From positions 2,418,001 through 2,482,000 of the forward strand of contig NZ_CP012601.1 of the NCBI RefSeq assembly GCF_001278755.1: a stretch of 64,000 nt of DNA, read 5' to 3'. Every line of letters begins with the position of its first letter. The first letter of the stretch is position 1. This document shows, piece after piece, positions 1-8,943 of the stretch. The notes under the pieces are model-generated. The model searched no databases. It worked only from the letters and a program-made list of their open reading frames with translations, and had not been told where the DNA came from. The position numbers and the translations under genes are program-made. The DNA comes from Bacillus sp. FJAT-22090 (GTDB taxonomy: Bacteria > Bacillota > Bacilli > Bacillales_A > Planococcaceae).

Positions 1-1759
1 TTCCAGGTGCACTTACATCTGGCTTGATATCGAAGTTAGGAGTAGTTGGTCCACGGGAACTTGAGTCGTTTACTTCGTCTCCAGTTGTATTAGCAGAGCC
101 AAATTTACCAAATGTAACTTTTCCTGCTCCGTTTGCTAATGCTGCTCGAATTGCATCCCCATCTGTTTGGGACATATCAAACGTCGGTAGGAAAGCAAAT
201 GAATCACCTAGAAACGTTCCAGATGCATTTGGTGCATTCGTACCACCAGCAAAGTTATGAATAATAGTTGCAACTGCTCCGTTTGCTTTTGCATGTGCAA
301 TTTTATCGACAAATGCAATGCTACCACGAGAGATCAACGCAACCTTACCGTTTACATCGATTCCTTGATAATCCTTCGCTTCACCGTTTCCAGGAACAGC
401 AACTAAGTCAAATTCCCCTTGAAGTTGTGTTGCTAGGTCTTTCCCAAAGGTAGTTCCCATCAACTGTAATTGCTTAGTAAGGTTATATTGACCAACCTTA
501 ACATTCACTTCTCCGTTGTACATTGTTTCTGGGTTCGTTGTGTTACCAACTGCAATACCTAAACGGGCAGTAGATGGGGTTCCTATTGTTCCTCTGTTTG
601 GACCTGAGTTACCTGTTGCTACAACTGCGATTGTTCCAGCCATCATAGCGTTATTGATTGCGAAAGATCCGCTATCCGTTTCAGAGTTATTCTCCCCACC
701 AAGTGATAGGTTAATAACATCCATTCCTTCAATTACAGCTGTGTCAATCGCTTTTACGATTCCAGAATTAGCCCCACTTCCATATGCTCCAAGCACACGA
801 TAAGCGTAAAGATCCACTTTAGGAGCAATCCCTTTAATGCCGTATTCGTTGGCACCAATTGCTGCGATCGTACCTGCAACATGCGTACCGTGAGATGTAT
901 AGAATGCACTTCCTCGAGCATTAAACTCTGGTGTTCCTGCAGGACGTTCTACAGGTGAAGTTTCCGATGCATCATCAGCCGAACGTGTTCTTGTATAGTC
1001 TGATGAATTAGGGATAAAGTTCTTTCCACCTTTATAAATACCTGCAAATTCTGGGTGGTTTGCATCGATTCCTGTATCAAGTACTGCTACTTTAATGCCT
1101 TGTCCTTCAAATCCTTCGTTCCAAAGCTTTTCAATTCCTAGGAATGAAATACTTGTATTCATCTTTGCTTCTATTTTCTTATCTTTTAAAGTAGTATTTG
1201 TCGGTTTAGATTTTTTTGGTTCTTCCATCGCATAAACGATTGTATCAGGCTCGACTAACGTAACTCCTTGAACAGTAAGTAATTTTGGGAGGTCATTCGC
1301 TTTTACAACCGCTGCAAAACCGTTTAAAACTGTATCGAATGAATAACCTTGTTTAATAGAAATATTTTTTAAACTTAATTCTTTTTTTACAGATGTTTGT
1401 TGTGCTTTTACTTTCGTCCTAACTTGATTTTGTTGTGAGGTTGAAAATGCTTTCCCTTTTAATTCGCTAATTCCTTTTTCAAGGGCAACCGGTTTTTCAG
1501 ATAAATGTATGATTACTGCAACATCTTGATTGCCCGATAGTTTTTCTAAATCTTTGTGTAGTTTTGGTCCACCATCCAACACATTCAATTGCTCTGCGAT
1601 TGCTGCTTTTAGTTGTAAAGTGCTTTCGCTAGGAGCATTTTGTTTAAATGGCTTTGTACCTGTGTTTGCAGATGCAGTCATTATAGGACTAAACATCGCA
1701 AAGATCATAGCTAGTACCAGGAATGAACTAAATAACCTACTAACTAATCTTTTTTTCAA
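1..1759 (-). CDS. Secreted subtilisin-like serine protease (S8, PA domain), truncated by window edge
   Basis: The minus-strand frame runs off the left end, so the C-terminus is missing. The chosen start is TTG at 1759, preceded by an AAAGGGGG ribosome binding site; no in-frame ATG lies nearby. Residues 1-31 form a signal peptide ending near TASA. An I9-type propeptide follows. The peptidase domain shows the catalytic Asp in VAVLDTGID (codon 1076-1078) and the catalytic His in SHGTHVAGT; the oxyanion Asn region is seen as VVATGNSGPN. A PA (protease-associated) insert follows, around VALISRGSIAFVDKIAHA. The frame leaves the window at SAPG, just before the expected GTSMA Ser motif. The arrangement resembles Vpr-type extracellular proteases that degrade proteins outside the cell. 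An S-layer locus follows, so a role in surface-protein turnover is possible but inferred. Confidence 0.9.
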   Translation of the reverse strand, partial: MKKRLVSRLFSSFLVLAMIFAMFSPIMTASANTGTKPFKQNAPSESTLQLKAAIAEQLNVLDGGPKLHKDLEKLSGNQDVAVIIHLSEKPVALEKGISELKGKAFSTSQQNQVRTKVKAQQTSVKKELSLKNISIKQGYSFDTVLNGFAAVVKANDLPKLLTVQGVTLVEPDTIVYAMEEPKKSKPTNTTLKDKKIEAKMNTSISFLGIEKLWNEGFEGQGIKVAVLDTGIDANHPEFAGIYKGGKNFIPNSSDYTRTRSADDASETSPVERPAGTPEFNARGSAFYTSHGTHVAGTIAAIGANEYGIKGIAPKVDLYAYRVLGAYGSGANSGIVKAIDTAVIEGMDVINLSLGGENNSETDSGSFAINNAMMAGTIAVVATGNSGPNRGTIGTPSTARLGIAVGNTTNPETMYNGEVNVKVGQYNLTKQLQLMGTTFGKDLATQLQGEFDLVAVPGNGEAKDYQGIDVNGKVALISRGSIAFVDKIAHAKANGAVATIIHNFAGGTNAPNASGTFLGDSFAFLPTFDMSQTDGDAIRAALANGAGKVTFGKFGSANTTGDEVNDSSSRGPTTPNFDIKPDVSAPG

Positions 1760-2071
1760 TATATTTCCCCCTTTTAACACAGTCGACTCCACTCTTTGAA
1801 AGGATAGATTTGTCCAATGATATTACAAAAGACCTCATCCTTTATAGGAAATGAAGTAACATATGCATAGTGTGATACTGTCCTAATGTATGTCCTAGTC
1901 CATATTTCTATGACGAATTGAAAAAAGTAATGATTATTATTCGTCTTGTAACCTATTTTAAAAAAAATTGTTTCTGATTCACTGATGTACAAGTGTGACT
2001 ATTTCGCTGTCAGAATTGTTTTAGAACCAATACTAAGGATTATGCTAAAACCCGTATCATAAGTAGAATGC

Positions 2072-2107
2072 AAAATGCCCTGTAGATATCACTCTACAGG
2101 GCATTTT
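2072..2107 (-). terminator. Bidirectional intrinsic terminator hairpin
   Basis: Perfect 15-bp arms (2072-2086 and 2093-2107) around a 6-nt loop, with A-runs on one side and T-runs on the other. It separates the subtilase from the broken gene upstream. The stretches on either side (1760-2071 and 2108-2296) show no convincing gene; the open frame at 1774-1992 lacks a ribosome binding site and any recognisable feature. Confidence 0.75.
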
Positions 2108-2296
2108 GTCAAACTATACATTCTCTTACCTTATAATATTAATTGAGGCACTCAATAATACTAAAAAAATAAAAATAGCGAGAATAAAATATAAAAATCG
2201 CCTCAATTAATTTCAGGATCAAGAGACTTTACTAATCTCATAGCTTTCTTTTTTACCTAGAAAAATCTAATAGTTTTTGAACCTGGTACCTAGATT

Positions 2297-2669
2297 TTAG
2301 TCATAGTTATTGAGTTTATTTCCTGGCCACGTAACAAATTCATTTTTGGGACAACGAAACAGAATCTTAACGCCATCAATATTCAAGACAATACCTTTCT
2401 TTTCCAATGCCTTTCCCACGATCGGAGCTAACTCTATAGCATAGGCATTTTTCCAACTCCTATTTTTGCGTTCCTGTGAAAATTCTTTCCTTGTTTTAAA
2501 TCCTACCTGTACTGCTAACTCGTCTAATTCTTCATTGATAGTATGACAAAGCCCACTTATGTAAGACTTGCTTGGTTCTGCACATCGTTTGGCACCATAA
2601 TATTCATAGAATCCTGAAACTCCATCTTCTATATCAGGAAAACCAATATATCTTACTATGACTTCTCAC
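2297..2669 (-). pseudogene. Small gene of unknown family, frameshifted near its start
   Basis: A good AAAGGAG site sits 9 nt before a GTG at 2669, but that frame stops after 11 codons. A different frame, open from about codon 4 to the TAA at 2297-2299, encodes roughly 120 residues of protein-like sequence (for example IVRYIGFPDIEDGVSGFYEY and RSWKNAYAIELAPIVGKALE). It has no start codon of its own. A single-base indel within the first five codons would join the ribosome binding site to the long frame. The family is not recognised. It lies just downstream of the accessory cassette and reads the same way, so it may be a decayed fourth member. A sequencing error cannot be excluded. Confidence 0.55.
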
Positions 2670-2735
2670 GTTCTTAATCTCCTTTCTATAATTTAGCTTA
2701 ACTTATACATGAGTGTGATTATAAATACGCAACAC

Positions 2736-3140
2736 TTAGACAAATCTGTTGACTTCATTCCATATTTCTTTCGATACAGGAAAACTAAACTTTAGTGCCG
2801 TGACACTAAAGGGTTTGGCAAAAGAAGGGTCTGCTTTTTGTATGATGGAGAGAATTTTATTATAGGGAATGGCTTTAATATATTCATAGAATTCATTTAA
2901 AGACATATAATATTCAGCATCTATTTCACCTATATCATCTTTCATCTTTACCTCTCCATCCGCTATTCCCCGTGCAATAATCCCAGAACCATTGCTATAT
3001 AATAAAACTTTGTCACCCTTTTGAATGTACCCTATTTCTCCTTTAGTGGACCGATAAGCAGCACATTTTTGTTCTTCAATCATCTCTAGCTCATACCGTT
3101 GACTTGCTTGTTTATTCGTGTTGATTATAAATAAATTCAT
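2736..3140 (-). CDS. Small protein with possible EVE/PUA-like domain
   Basis: 134 residues. The central segment (about residues 35-70) contains a G-D-K-V-L-L-Y stretch followed by GIIARGIADGEV, which resembles the beta-barrel core of EVE/ASCH/PUA-fold proteins; those bind nucleic acids and sometimes modified bases. There is no signal peptide or membrane segment, so it is probably cytoplasmic. It reads in the same direction as the two genes upstream (3248-4586), with about 107 nt between, so it could be the last gene of that accessory cassette. EVE-like proteins are often linked to nucleic-acid modification and defence; here that role is inferred from fold resemblance and neighbourhood only. 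Confidence 0.5.
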   Translation of the reverse strand: MNLFIINTNKQASQRYELEMIEEQKCAAYRSTKGEIGYIQKGDKVLLYSNGSGIIARGIADGEVKMKDDIGEIDAEYYMSLNEFYEYIKAIPYNKILSIIQKADPSFAKPFSVTALKFSFPVSKEIWNEVNRFV

Positions 3141-3247
3141 TTAGATTCACCTCATAGCATTATTGTAGAAACCAAATCAAATCCGAACTGTTTTCTTCTT
3201 GACCCAATATTGCAAAGTAAAAATTGGTATAAACATAAAATACTTAA

Positions 3248-3799
3248 TTACAATTTGCACATATTCTCCACAATTTCTATTACGTCGTTATTCGATTGAA
3301 TAGTTGTAAGAGGCTTGATAGAAAATGTGAACTTATCATCGGAATCAATGCTAGGTGCACACGTATATAAATTTTCATTAAATATATTAATCTTCAAACC
3401 GGCTTCAAAAATAGCATTTTTCATAAACCAAGGCTTAAATTTATTTCGAATGTTATCAGTAGGATGCTCAAATACTAATCTTCCTGCCGCTATAGAAGGA
3501 ATGAGTTGCTCATGCAGAGGGTGTGTGAACTGAACATTAATGATAAGTAAGTGATCTACTTTATTACTTTCAAGTTGCAATTTTAATCCATAAGGTCTTG
3601 CAATATATTGAGGGATTAGGGTCGTGTAGCTATCAGGTGTTTGTAAAATACTTTTACTAGTTTCAGTAGCAAGTCCGTTACCAAGAATCGGAATATAACC
3701 TTTGTCTGACAGTAAAGCATCAGCATCTTTTAATAGCTTGATTGTATTATCTACTACTTTACGTACGTTTTGGAATGATTGAAATAAAATATTATCCAT
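3248..3799 (-). CDS. Conserved hypothetical protein, partner of upstream nuclease-like gene
   Basis: 183 residues with no recognised domain, no signal peptide and no membrane segment. The sequence is a mixed alpha/beta protein. Residues 40-70 include a GNGLATETSK segment and residues 80-110 a LLIINVQFTHPL strand. Its start overlaps the end of the upstream PD-(D/E)XK-like gene by 8 nt, which implies translational coupling and a shared function. It may be a specificity or regulatory partner of that protein, but nothing in the sequence names a biochemical role. Confidence 0.55.
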   Translation of the reverse strand: MDNILFQSFQNVRKVVDNTIKLLKDADALLSDKGYIPILGNGLATETSKSILQTPDSYTTLIPQYIARPYGLKLQLESNKVDHLLIINVQFTHPLHEQLIPSIAAGRLVFEHPTDNIRNKFKPWFMKNAIFEAGLKINIFNENLYTCAPSIDSDDKFTFSIKPLTTIQSNNDVIEIVENMCKL

Positions 3800-4586
3800 T
3801 GATTAATCCCCTGTCATTTTGAGTATAATTCCATTCTGTTACATTTAGTTCCTTTTTCGGCCATATAATTGTTGACCCCGATGAGTAAAAACCGTTAAAA
3901 GGTAAAACGTTTGACATTTTTCCCCACCCATTAAATCGTGTAAGATTTTTCCGTTCACATACGCCTTGTAGTTCAGAAAGAATAATATGATCCTGTTCTG
4001 TCTGAGATTCCATGCAAGTAGCTTCATATAAGCTTGCCCATGACATCCAGTAGAGGTTATTTACTGGTGCTTTTGAATACTTTAGACCAGATTCAATATC
4101 CTTTTCAGGAAAGACAGTATGATTAGTCAAATATATTAATTGTGTTGAGTTCACATTCCCACAGTCAATTCCAAGTTTCTTTAATGTATTTGAATCATTT
4201 AAATCTTCAAGCTCTCTAGAAAGTTGATCGCGTTGCCAACTTTCTCTCAGCTCCACGTTTACTGTTTCATCTTCTTCACTTGATTTAGGTGACATGTACT
4301 TTGCCTCAATCCCTACGATATGGATTGCATCATCTACATCAGTTAATACCAATATAACATCAGGTTCACATTGTTTGAGAGATGGCCAGAATACATAGCG
4401 AACCTTTTTGATTGGAATTCGAAAAGAAAGCATTTTTCTATTAATATCAAAACTAGAACATAAGGCCTTTATAACATACTCTGGATTGGACAAATACTGA
4501 AATCCTCCGAGTATTGAACTTGTTACAACATCCTCACTATTCCATACTGAAGTAGGGAGTTTTCCATGAATAATTGCCTTTAGCAT
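3792..4586 (-). CDS. PD-(D/E)XK nuclease-like protein of unknown family
   Basis: 264 residues; the start is supported by AGGAGG 6 nt upstream of the ATG. The segment at about residues 72-98 reads EPDVILVL...HIVGIEAKY, that is, a D, then a beta strand, then E-x-K. This is the catalytic layout of the PD-(D/E)XK restriction-endonuclease superfamily. It is followed by a charged helix region and a QLIYLTNHTVF strand. No HNH, helicase or methylase motifs are present. It overlaps the next gene by 8 nt, and an EVE/PUA-like gene lies farther downstream. The trio looks like a small accessory cassette, possibly defence-related; that is inference from fold and arrangement. Confident as a gene, moderate for the fold. 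Confidence 0.6.
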   Translation of the reverse strand: MLKAIIHGKLPTSVWNSEDVVTSSILGGFQYLSNPEYVIKALCSSFDINRKMLSFRIPIKKVRYVFWPSLKQCEPDVILVLTDVDDAIHIVGIEAKYMSPKSSEEDETVNVELRESWQRDQLSRELEDLNDSNTLKKLGIDCGNVNSTQLIYLTNHTVFPEKDIESGLKYSKAPVNNLYWMSWASLYEATCMESQTEQDHIILSELQGVCERKNLTRFNGWGKMSNVLPFNGFYSSGSTIIWPKKELNVTEWNYTQNDRGLING

Positions 4587-4849
4587 ACTAATACCTCCTA
4601 CGTAATGGATAGTTTTACTTTTAAAAAATCTATTTCTATATTGCCATAAGTATTCTAATTAATAAATTATAATTCAGAAAACAATAATTATACATGTCCT
4701 ATTTCATTTTTTAAATGTAGACATACTCCAGCTCTTTCTAAAACTTCTTTAGAAAAGAAGTCTTCCATTATTTTCACATCCCACACTCTCCCAAGCTAAA
4801 CATATAAGCTTATGACGACTCAATAATTATTATTAAAACCTGTTAATAA

Positions 4850-4881
4850 AAAGCAGTTGAAGATATAACTTCAACTGCTTT
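4850..4881 (-). terminator. Intrinsic terminator
   Basis: Perfect 13-bp arms (4850-4862, 4869-4881), followed on the minus strand by a T-rich run. It sits directly after the broken S-layer-like gene at 4884-5104. The region 4587-4849 upstream shows no gene. Confidence 0.8.
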
Positions 4882-4883
4882 GG

Positions 4884-5104
4884 TTAATAAGTATTTGTAT
4901 GTTGATGTTTGAAAAAGGGGGCAGAAAGGTCGCCCGCCAGTGCTTGATACACATAATGCGTGGTACTTCTGTCTAATTCTGCCTTCACTTTGTTAATAGT
5001 TGATCTAGTGTCGTGGTATTCCCATAGGCAATTGATGAAAATGATGAAACTGAAGATGTCAACAATACCGCTGCTACCGTTTGTTTCATAAATCTTCCTC
5101 TCAT
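4884..5104 (-). pseudogene. Broken S-layer-like secreted protein, 5' end only
   Basis: AGGAGG (5111-5116) precedes an ATG at 5104 that encodes a clear signal peptide (MKQTVAAVLLTSSVSSF...) and then TTTLDQLLTK before an in-frame TGA at 4985-4987. One frame over, the sequence continues directly as VKAELDRSTTHYVYQALAGD and ends at TAA 4884-4886. Joining the two needs one indel at the AAAGTGAAG junction. The joined product looks like the first ~70 residues of an S-layer-type protein, with a layout like the SbsC N-terminus (short mature start, amphipathic AKA/VKA helix, Tyr-rich turn). It is truncated by a terminator and lies next to four intact SbsC-like genes, so it is probably the remnant of a further surface-protein gene. 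Confidence 0.6.
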
Positions 5105-5429
5105 AATACTCCTCCTCTTGTGATTAGGTTAGTTGTTGAGAAATTATCAAATATTCTAATAATTATAAATTACTATCTAAATTTTAAATTTCAACTTCGA
5201 GTTCGATAATCTACGACATCTATCGTCAAAATTATTAAAAAACTATACAAAAGAATATTTATGAGGTAAGAAATGTAAAATAATATAAAACTTTTTCCTT
5301 ATAACGACATAGACTTTTATTGCTTATTTTTTCTATCTAATTGTAATAACAAATGTTTACTGAAAGATCCACAAAATATCTTAGAGTTATAGAAAATGGA
5401 GAGCCGGATATGTGGACTCTTCAAAATTT

Positions 5430-7655
5430 TTAATGATACCTAGAAAGCAAAGTACCATCCCATTGTGATTGTTCAACATTGTATGAGAGTTGATCTTGGT
5501 TTACTAGACCCTCAGTACCTACAATAATTAACGAAGCAGAATTATGAGTGAAATTAGATTCTATAGAAATAAAATCAATTACTTTAAGTGTATCACTATC
5601 AACATATTCAACTATTAATTCAGCAGATTTACCATACCCATCGTTTACTGTAATAGTTCCAGTTATATCTTTTTTGAATTCATGACCATAGGATGGATTT
5701 AAGAAAGTGAAATCTAGTGTGTCAGAGATTGTTAATCCGTTATTATCTATATCCTTTAAAGTAATTTCTGTAGAAGCAAATGCTCCTTCGTTTATGATAG
5801 CAATTGCTGGAGTCGTTGGATTTTCGGAACCTTCCCCATTTTGACCGTCTTTATCAGGGGCATATTGGTATGCTTCAAATGTATTTGTTTCATTTTGTAG
5901 TAAGCTGACTGAGCCATAGGTCCATTCTCCATTGTCATCTACTTTAGTAGTACCAAGGAATGTACCATTAAGATATAAATGGACAGTATATTCGGCTTGA
6001 GCTGTTCCACTGATAATATAGCTAGATCCATCGTATGTCACAGGAGTATGCGCCGGGTTGGTAATTTCCAATTTCGCTGCTTCGGTTACATCTATTGTAA
6101 GATTCCAAGTAGAAATATTTTCAGCTTTTACTTCATAACCAATAGTAAGTGAATCACCATTTGAAAGTGCTTTTTCAAATATTTCTTGTGGTACATTTTG
6201 TCCGCGAATAAAAAATAAATCGTTCGAATCCCATTTATATTTATATCCGTTTGTATAAACATAGTCACTCTCTAGATATATGTGTGATCCATTGATAACT
6301 ACCTTATAGAAATCACTTGTATTTTGTAACTGGAAAAAGTGAGTTATCGGTGCTTTTTTACTTGTTAGATTTCCATCTAGTTTTTGTATTGTTGGCTGAA
6401 CATGAGTTACAGAAGCAGATCCACCTGCTGCAATAATAAAGGTTAAATTCCCATTTTGATCGGTGTAGGTTGTCGCTTCTTGCCCTGTCGTTCCAAAATG
6501 ACCATTCGCAGAAGTTATTACTGCGGTAGTGGAATTTGTTTCATTGTCTGGATTTGCATCACTTAAGCTTATAAGTACTCTCCCGACATAAGGAGAGCCG
6601 TCCGAATTTGTTAATTTAGCACTATATATACGATTATTTGTGGTTTCCATGTATGCAACTTCTGATTCACTAAGCAAAATACCAGTAGTATCAGGTTTTG
6701 CTTCTGTAACAAAATTCATCTTATGGTCTTTCCAAGTCATCGTATAGTTTGTAGAAGAGTTAAGATCAGAAGTTGTTAATATTACTGATTTATTGTCATC
6801 TGATAAGGTAGCAGATTGCACAGTTTCTCCTGAAATTTTAAATTGTCCTGCTTCTAGTCCAACCAATGGAATGGAATATTCTTTAGTGAAGTTAATCGTT
6901 ACACTATTTTTTCCGTCAGTAAAAACGGATAGTGGTTTTAGTGGTAATGACGCTAATATATCATCATATGTATTTGTTAATTGGCTTTCAAAAGTAAAAA
7001 TCGCTTCATTAAGATTGAAGTAGTAAACGGCTTTATCTAATTCAAAGGAAGCTTCTTCTAGCTTGTTATCTTGAATAAAACTAGAAGCCTTATCTAAATG
7101 CATTTTCACCGTTACATCATAATTTACTTGATTTATCAAATTTTCCATAGCAGGCTTCACAGCATTTCGGATACCATCACGTGTGGATTGCCCATAGACT
7201 CGGTCTAGTAGTTTCACTTGTTTTCGATATTCAGCAGTTGCTGTGTGATAAGCGGATTTTACTTGATTAAGGTCTTCCGAATTGACAGCCTTTTGAAGGT
7301 TGTTTGTTAAACCTTCAATTTTTTCACTTGATGTAATCGCATCTATGTAAGCCTGTGCGCGCTTCACATGAATTTTAGGCTCTACTAGTTTAGCTTGAAT
7401 ACTTAATTTTTCAGAGGTTGACAGTTTGCTAGCTGCATTTTCCGCTGCGAATATCGTTTTTTTAGCCATATTGTATTGATCGTAGGGACGGGTTTTAAAA
7501 TCTGCAGAACCTTCTACTGAAATAGCCCATTTTAATATCGTTCCTGCATTTTGTGCGTCTGTTACTAATTGGTTTGTATTCGTCGCTGCACCAGCTTGTT
7601 GTGTTGGTGATGATATAAAAGCAACAATAGCAATTAAACATGCAATTTTTTTCAT
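5430..7655 (-). CDS. SbsC-like S-layer protein paralogue 1
   Basis: 741 residues. The start is supported by AAGGGAG about 8 nt upstream. Residues 1-23 are a signal peptide ending at QQAGA. The N-terminal all-helical domain (about 24-240) carries the motif LLDRVYGQSTRDGIRN. The same DRVYGQSTR block occurs in the N-terminal domain of Geobacillus stearothermophilus SbsC, which binds secondary cell-wall polymer. The rest (about 245-741) is a series of Ig-like beta domains, including a PVTYDGSSYIISGTA repeat type shared with the paralogue at 14958. No SLH domains are present. Its N-terminus is closest to that paralogue (TNTNQLVTDAQNAGTILKWA against TNVNQLVTDAQNAGTVLKWA). It is probably an alternative or minor S-layer subunit. 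The 325 bp downstream hold no gene and only weak hairpins. Confidence 0.85.
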   Translation of the reverse strand: MKKIACLIAIVAFISSPTQQAGAATNTNQLVTDAQNAGTILKWAISVEGSADFKTRPYDQYNMAKKTIFAAENAASKLSTSEKLSIQAKLVEPKIHVKRAQAYIDAITSSEKIEGLTNNLQKAVNSEDLNQVKSAYHTATAEYRKQVKLLDRVYGQSTRDGIRNAVKPAMENLINQVNYDVTVKMHLDKASSFIQDNKLEEASFELDKAVYYFNLNEAIFTFESQLTNTYDDILASLPLKPLSVFTDGKNSVTINFTKEYSIPLVGLEAGQFKISGETVQSATLSDDNKSVILTTSDLNSSTNYTMTWKDHKMNFVTEAKPDTTGILLSESEVAYMETTNNRIYSAKLTNSDGSPYVGRVLISLSDANPDNETNSTTAVITSANGHFGTTGQEATTYTDQNGNLTFIIAAGGSASVTHVQPTIQKLDGNLTSKKAPITHFFQLQNTSDFYKVVINGSHIYLESDYVYTNGYKYKWDSNDLFFIRGQNVPQEIFEKALSNGDSLTIGYEVKAENISTWNLTIDVTEAAKLEITNPAHTPVTYDGSSYIISGTAQAEYTVHLYLNGTFLGTTKVDDNGEWTYGSVSLLQNETNTFEAYQYAPDKDGQNGEGSENPTTPAIAIINEGAFASTEITLKDIDNNGLTISDTLDFTFLNPSYGHEFKKDITGTITVNDGYGKSAELIVEYVDSDTLKVIDFISIESNFTHNSASLIIVGTEGLVNQDQLSYNVEQSQWDGTLLSRYH

Positions 7656-7860
7656 TTTGTTCTCCCTTTACAAGTATGTCTCTCTAGATGACTCTTTCTA
7701 TAATTAAGTTTAACATGAATATATTACCTTCTTACTGTCCAAAAACAACGTAAATTGTAAAATGTAACCAATAATAATTACCATTGTTTGGACCAGATGA
7801 TTAAATCTTTTAATATGTTATAATAATAGTATGTTATCTAGAAAAGAAAGGAATTTACTC

Positions 7861-8682
7861 ATGACAAATTCTCCTAAAACATATAAAACAGAAATAGATT
7901 TTTCTGCCGAATGGGACATACCGGCTCAAGAAAAATATATATTCCAATTCTACCATCAGCAATTAGAAGACTTAGAGGCTAATCAGTTACACGTACACGG
8001 AGTGAAATTATATACAGTAGATTCCGGAATTGTTGTAACTGCTATTATTAGACACTCATTACCAAAGAAATTACGACTAGACCAAGTAATATTAGTAGTA
8101 AAAGATACTGAAGGAAAAGAACTTGCGAAGAAGCAATTTGATATGCAGCTATTCGGAGAGCTTGAGCCATGTACAGCTAGACCATGGAACTTCTTATTTG
8201 AAATGGAGGACATAGCAGTTCCTTATGAAGAGATAGAGAATGAAATGGAGTTTGAAATGGCATTTGAGTATTATGAAAAAGTTGTGAAAGACTTCGAATT
8301 ATACTTAGATGAAAATTGGTCTAATGGCCTTTCAGAGGATCAAAAAAATTATGTACACTCTCTAGTTTCGACATTAGAGCCCCTAAAGGAAAATGAAATA
8401 TCGATTGTCGGATTCCATTTTCATGAATCTGAGGACGCAATTAATATTTATATCATTATTCGTAATTCATTTTCTCAGGACTTAACAATCGAAAATCTAC
8501 CTATTCAACTGTTTGATGCAACTGGTGAAATGGTATGTAAGTTAGGCTTCCCACTTGGTGAATTTAGCATTGCTCCGAAGCAAGCTAGACCGATCAGTTT
8601 ATCTTTCTCTAAAGAAGTATTTCAAAAAGAAAACCCCAATTTTAGCTCATGGAAGATTGAAATGGTTCCGCAGACTCTTTAG
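7861..8682 (+). CDS. SLAP-domain S-layer assembly/accessory protein
   Basis: 273 residues with two copies of a beta-rich SLAP-type repeat: about residues 25-125 (HVHGVKLYTVDSGIVVTAII, ending in a CTARPWNFLFE motif) and about 172-265 (ISIVGFHFHESEDAINIYII, ending in KQARPISLSF). SLAP proteins are known from Bacillales as partners of an accessory Sec system that exports S-layer subunits. There is no signal peptide, so it is cytoplasmic. The start at 7861 is chosen over the ATG at 7831: a TATAAT box lies at 7819-7824, so transcription would begin near 7831, and AAAGGAA stands 9 nt before 7861. It lies divergently among the S-layer paralogues, which fits a role in their export. No secA2 is seen in the window. 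Confidence 0.8.
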   Translation: MTNSPKTYKTEIDFSAEWDIPAQEKYIFQFYHQQLEDLEANQLHVHGVKLYTVDSGIVVTAIIRHSLPKKLRLDQVILVVKDTEGKELAKKQFDMQLFGELEPCTARPWNFLFEMEDIAVPYEEIENEMEFEMAFEYYEKVVKDFELYLDENWSNGLSEDQKNYVHSLVSTLEPLKENEISIVGFHFHESEDAINIYIIIRNSFSQDLTIENLPIQLFDATGEMVCKLGFPLGEFSIAPKQARPISLSFSKEVFQKENPNFSSWKIEMVPQTL

Positions 8683-8749
8683 ATTCTTTTACCGATATAA
8701 ATCTTTCTGAATGTTCTTCAAGGATTTCATTCTATAAGAAAATAAAGTG

Positions 8750-8779
8750 AGGACGATGAGTAGTTAAATTCACCGTCCT
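8750..8779 (+). terminator. Intrinsic terminator of SLAP gene
   Basis: Stem with AGGACG/CGTCCT base and an extended inner TGA/TCA pairing, followed by ATTTTAAT. It lies about 65 nt after the stop codon. The rest of the gap to 8944 holds no gene. Confidence 0.6.
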
Positions 8780-8943
8780 ATTTTAATCCCCATAATTAGT
8801 GATATGTTGTTTTAATAACTATAGGATTACAGGCAAGAATACTCTAAATAATTATTTAGTAAGGCTGATTCTACTAATCAGTTATTTACTGACATAGTGG
8901 ACTGCCTCTTTCTATTTCCTATATAAAAAAAACTCATTATCAT

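Noticed and set aside
1774-1992. 72-residue open frame upstream of the subtilase
   Set aside because: No ribosome binding site, atypical composition, and it covers the likely promoter region of the protease gene.
4884-5104. Programmed frameshift in the S-layer-like fragment
   Set aside because: The junction has no convincing slippery site with a downstream structure, and the joined product would still be only about 70 residues; decay is simpler.
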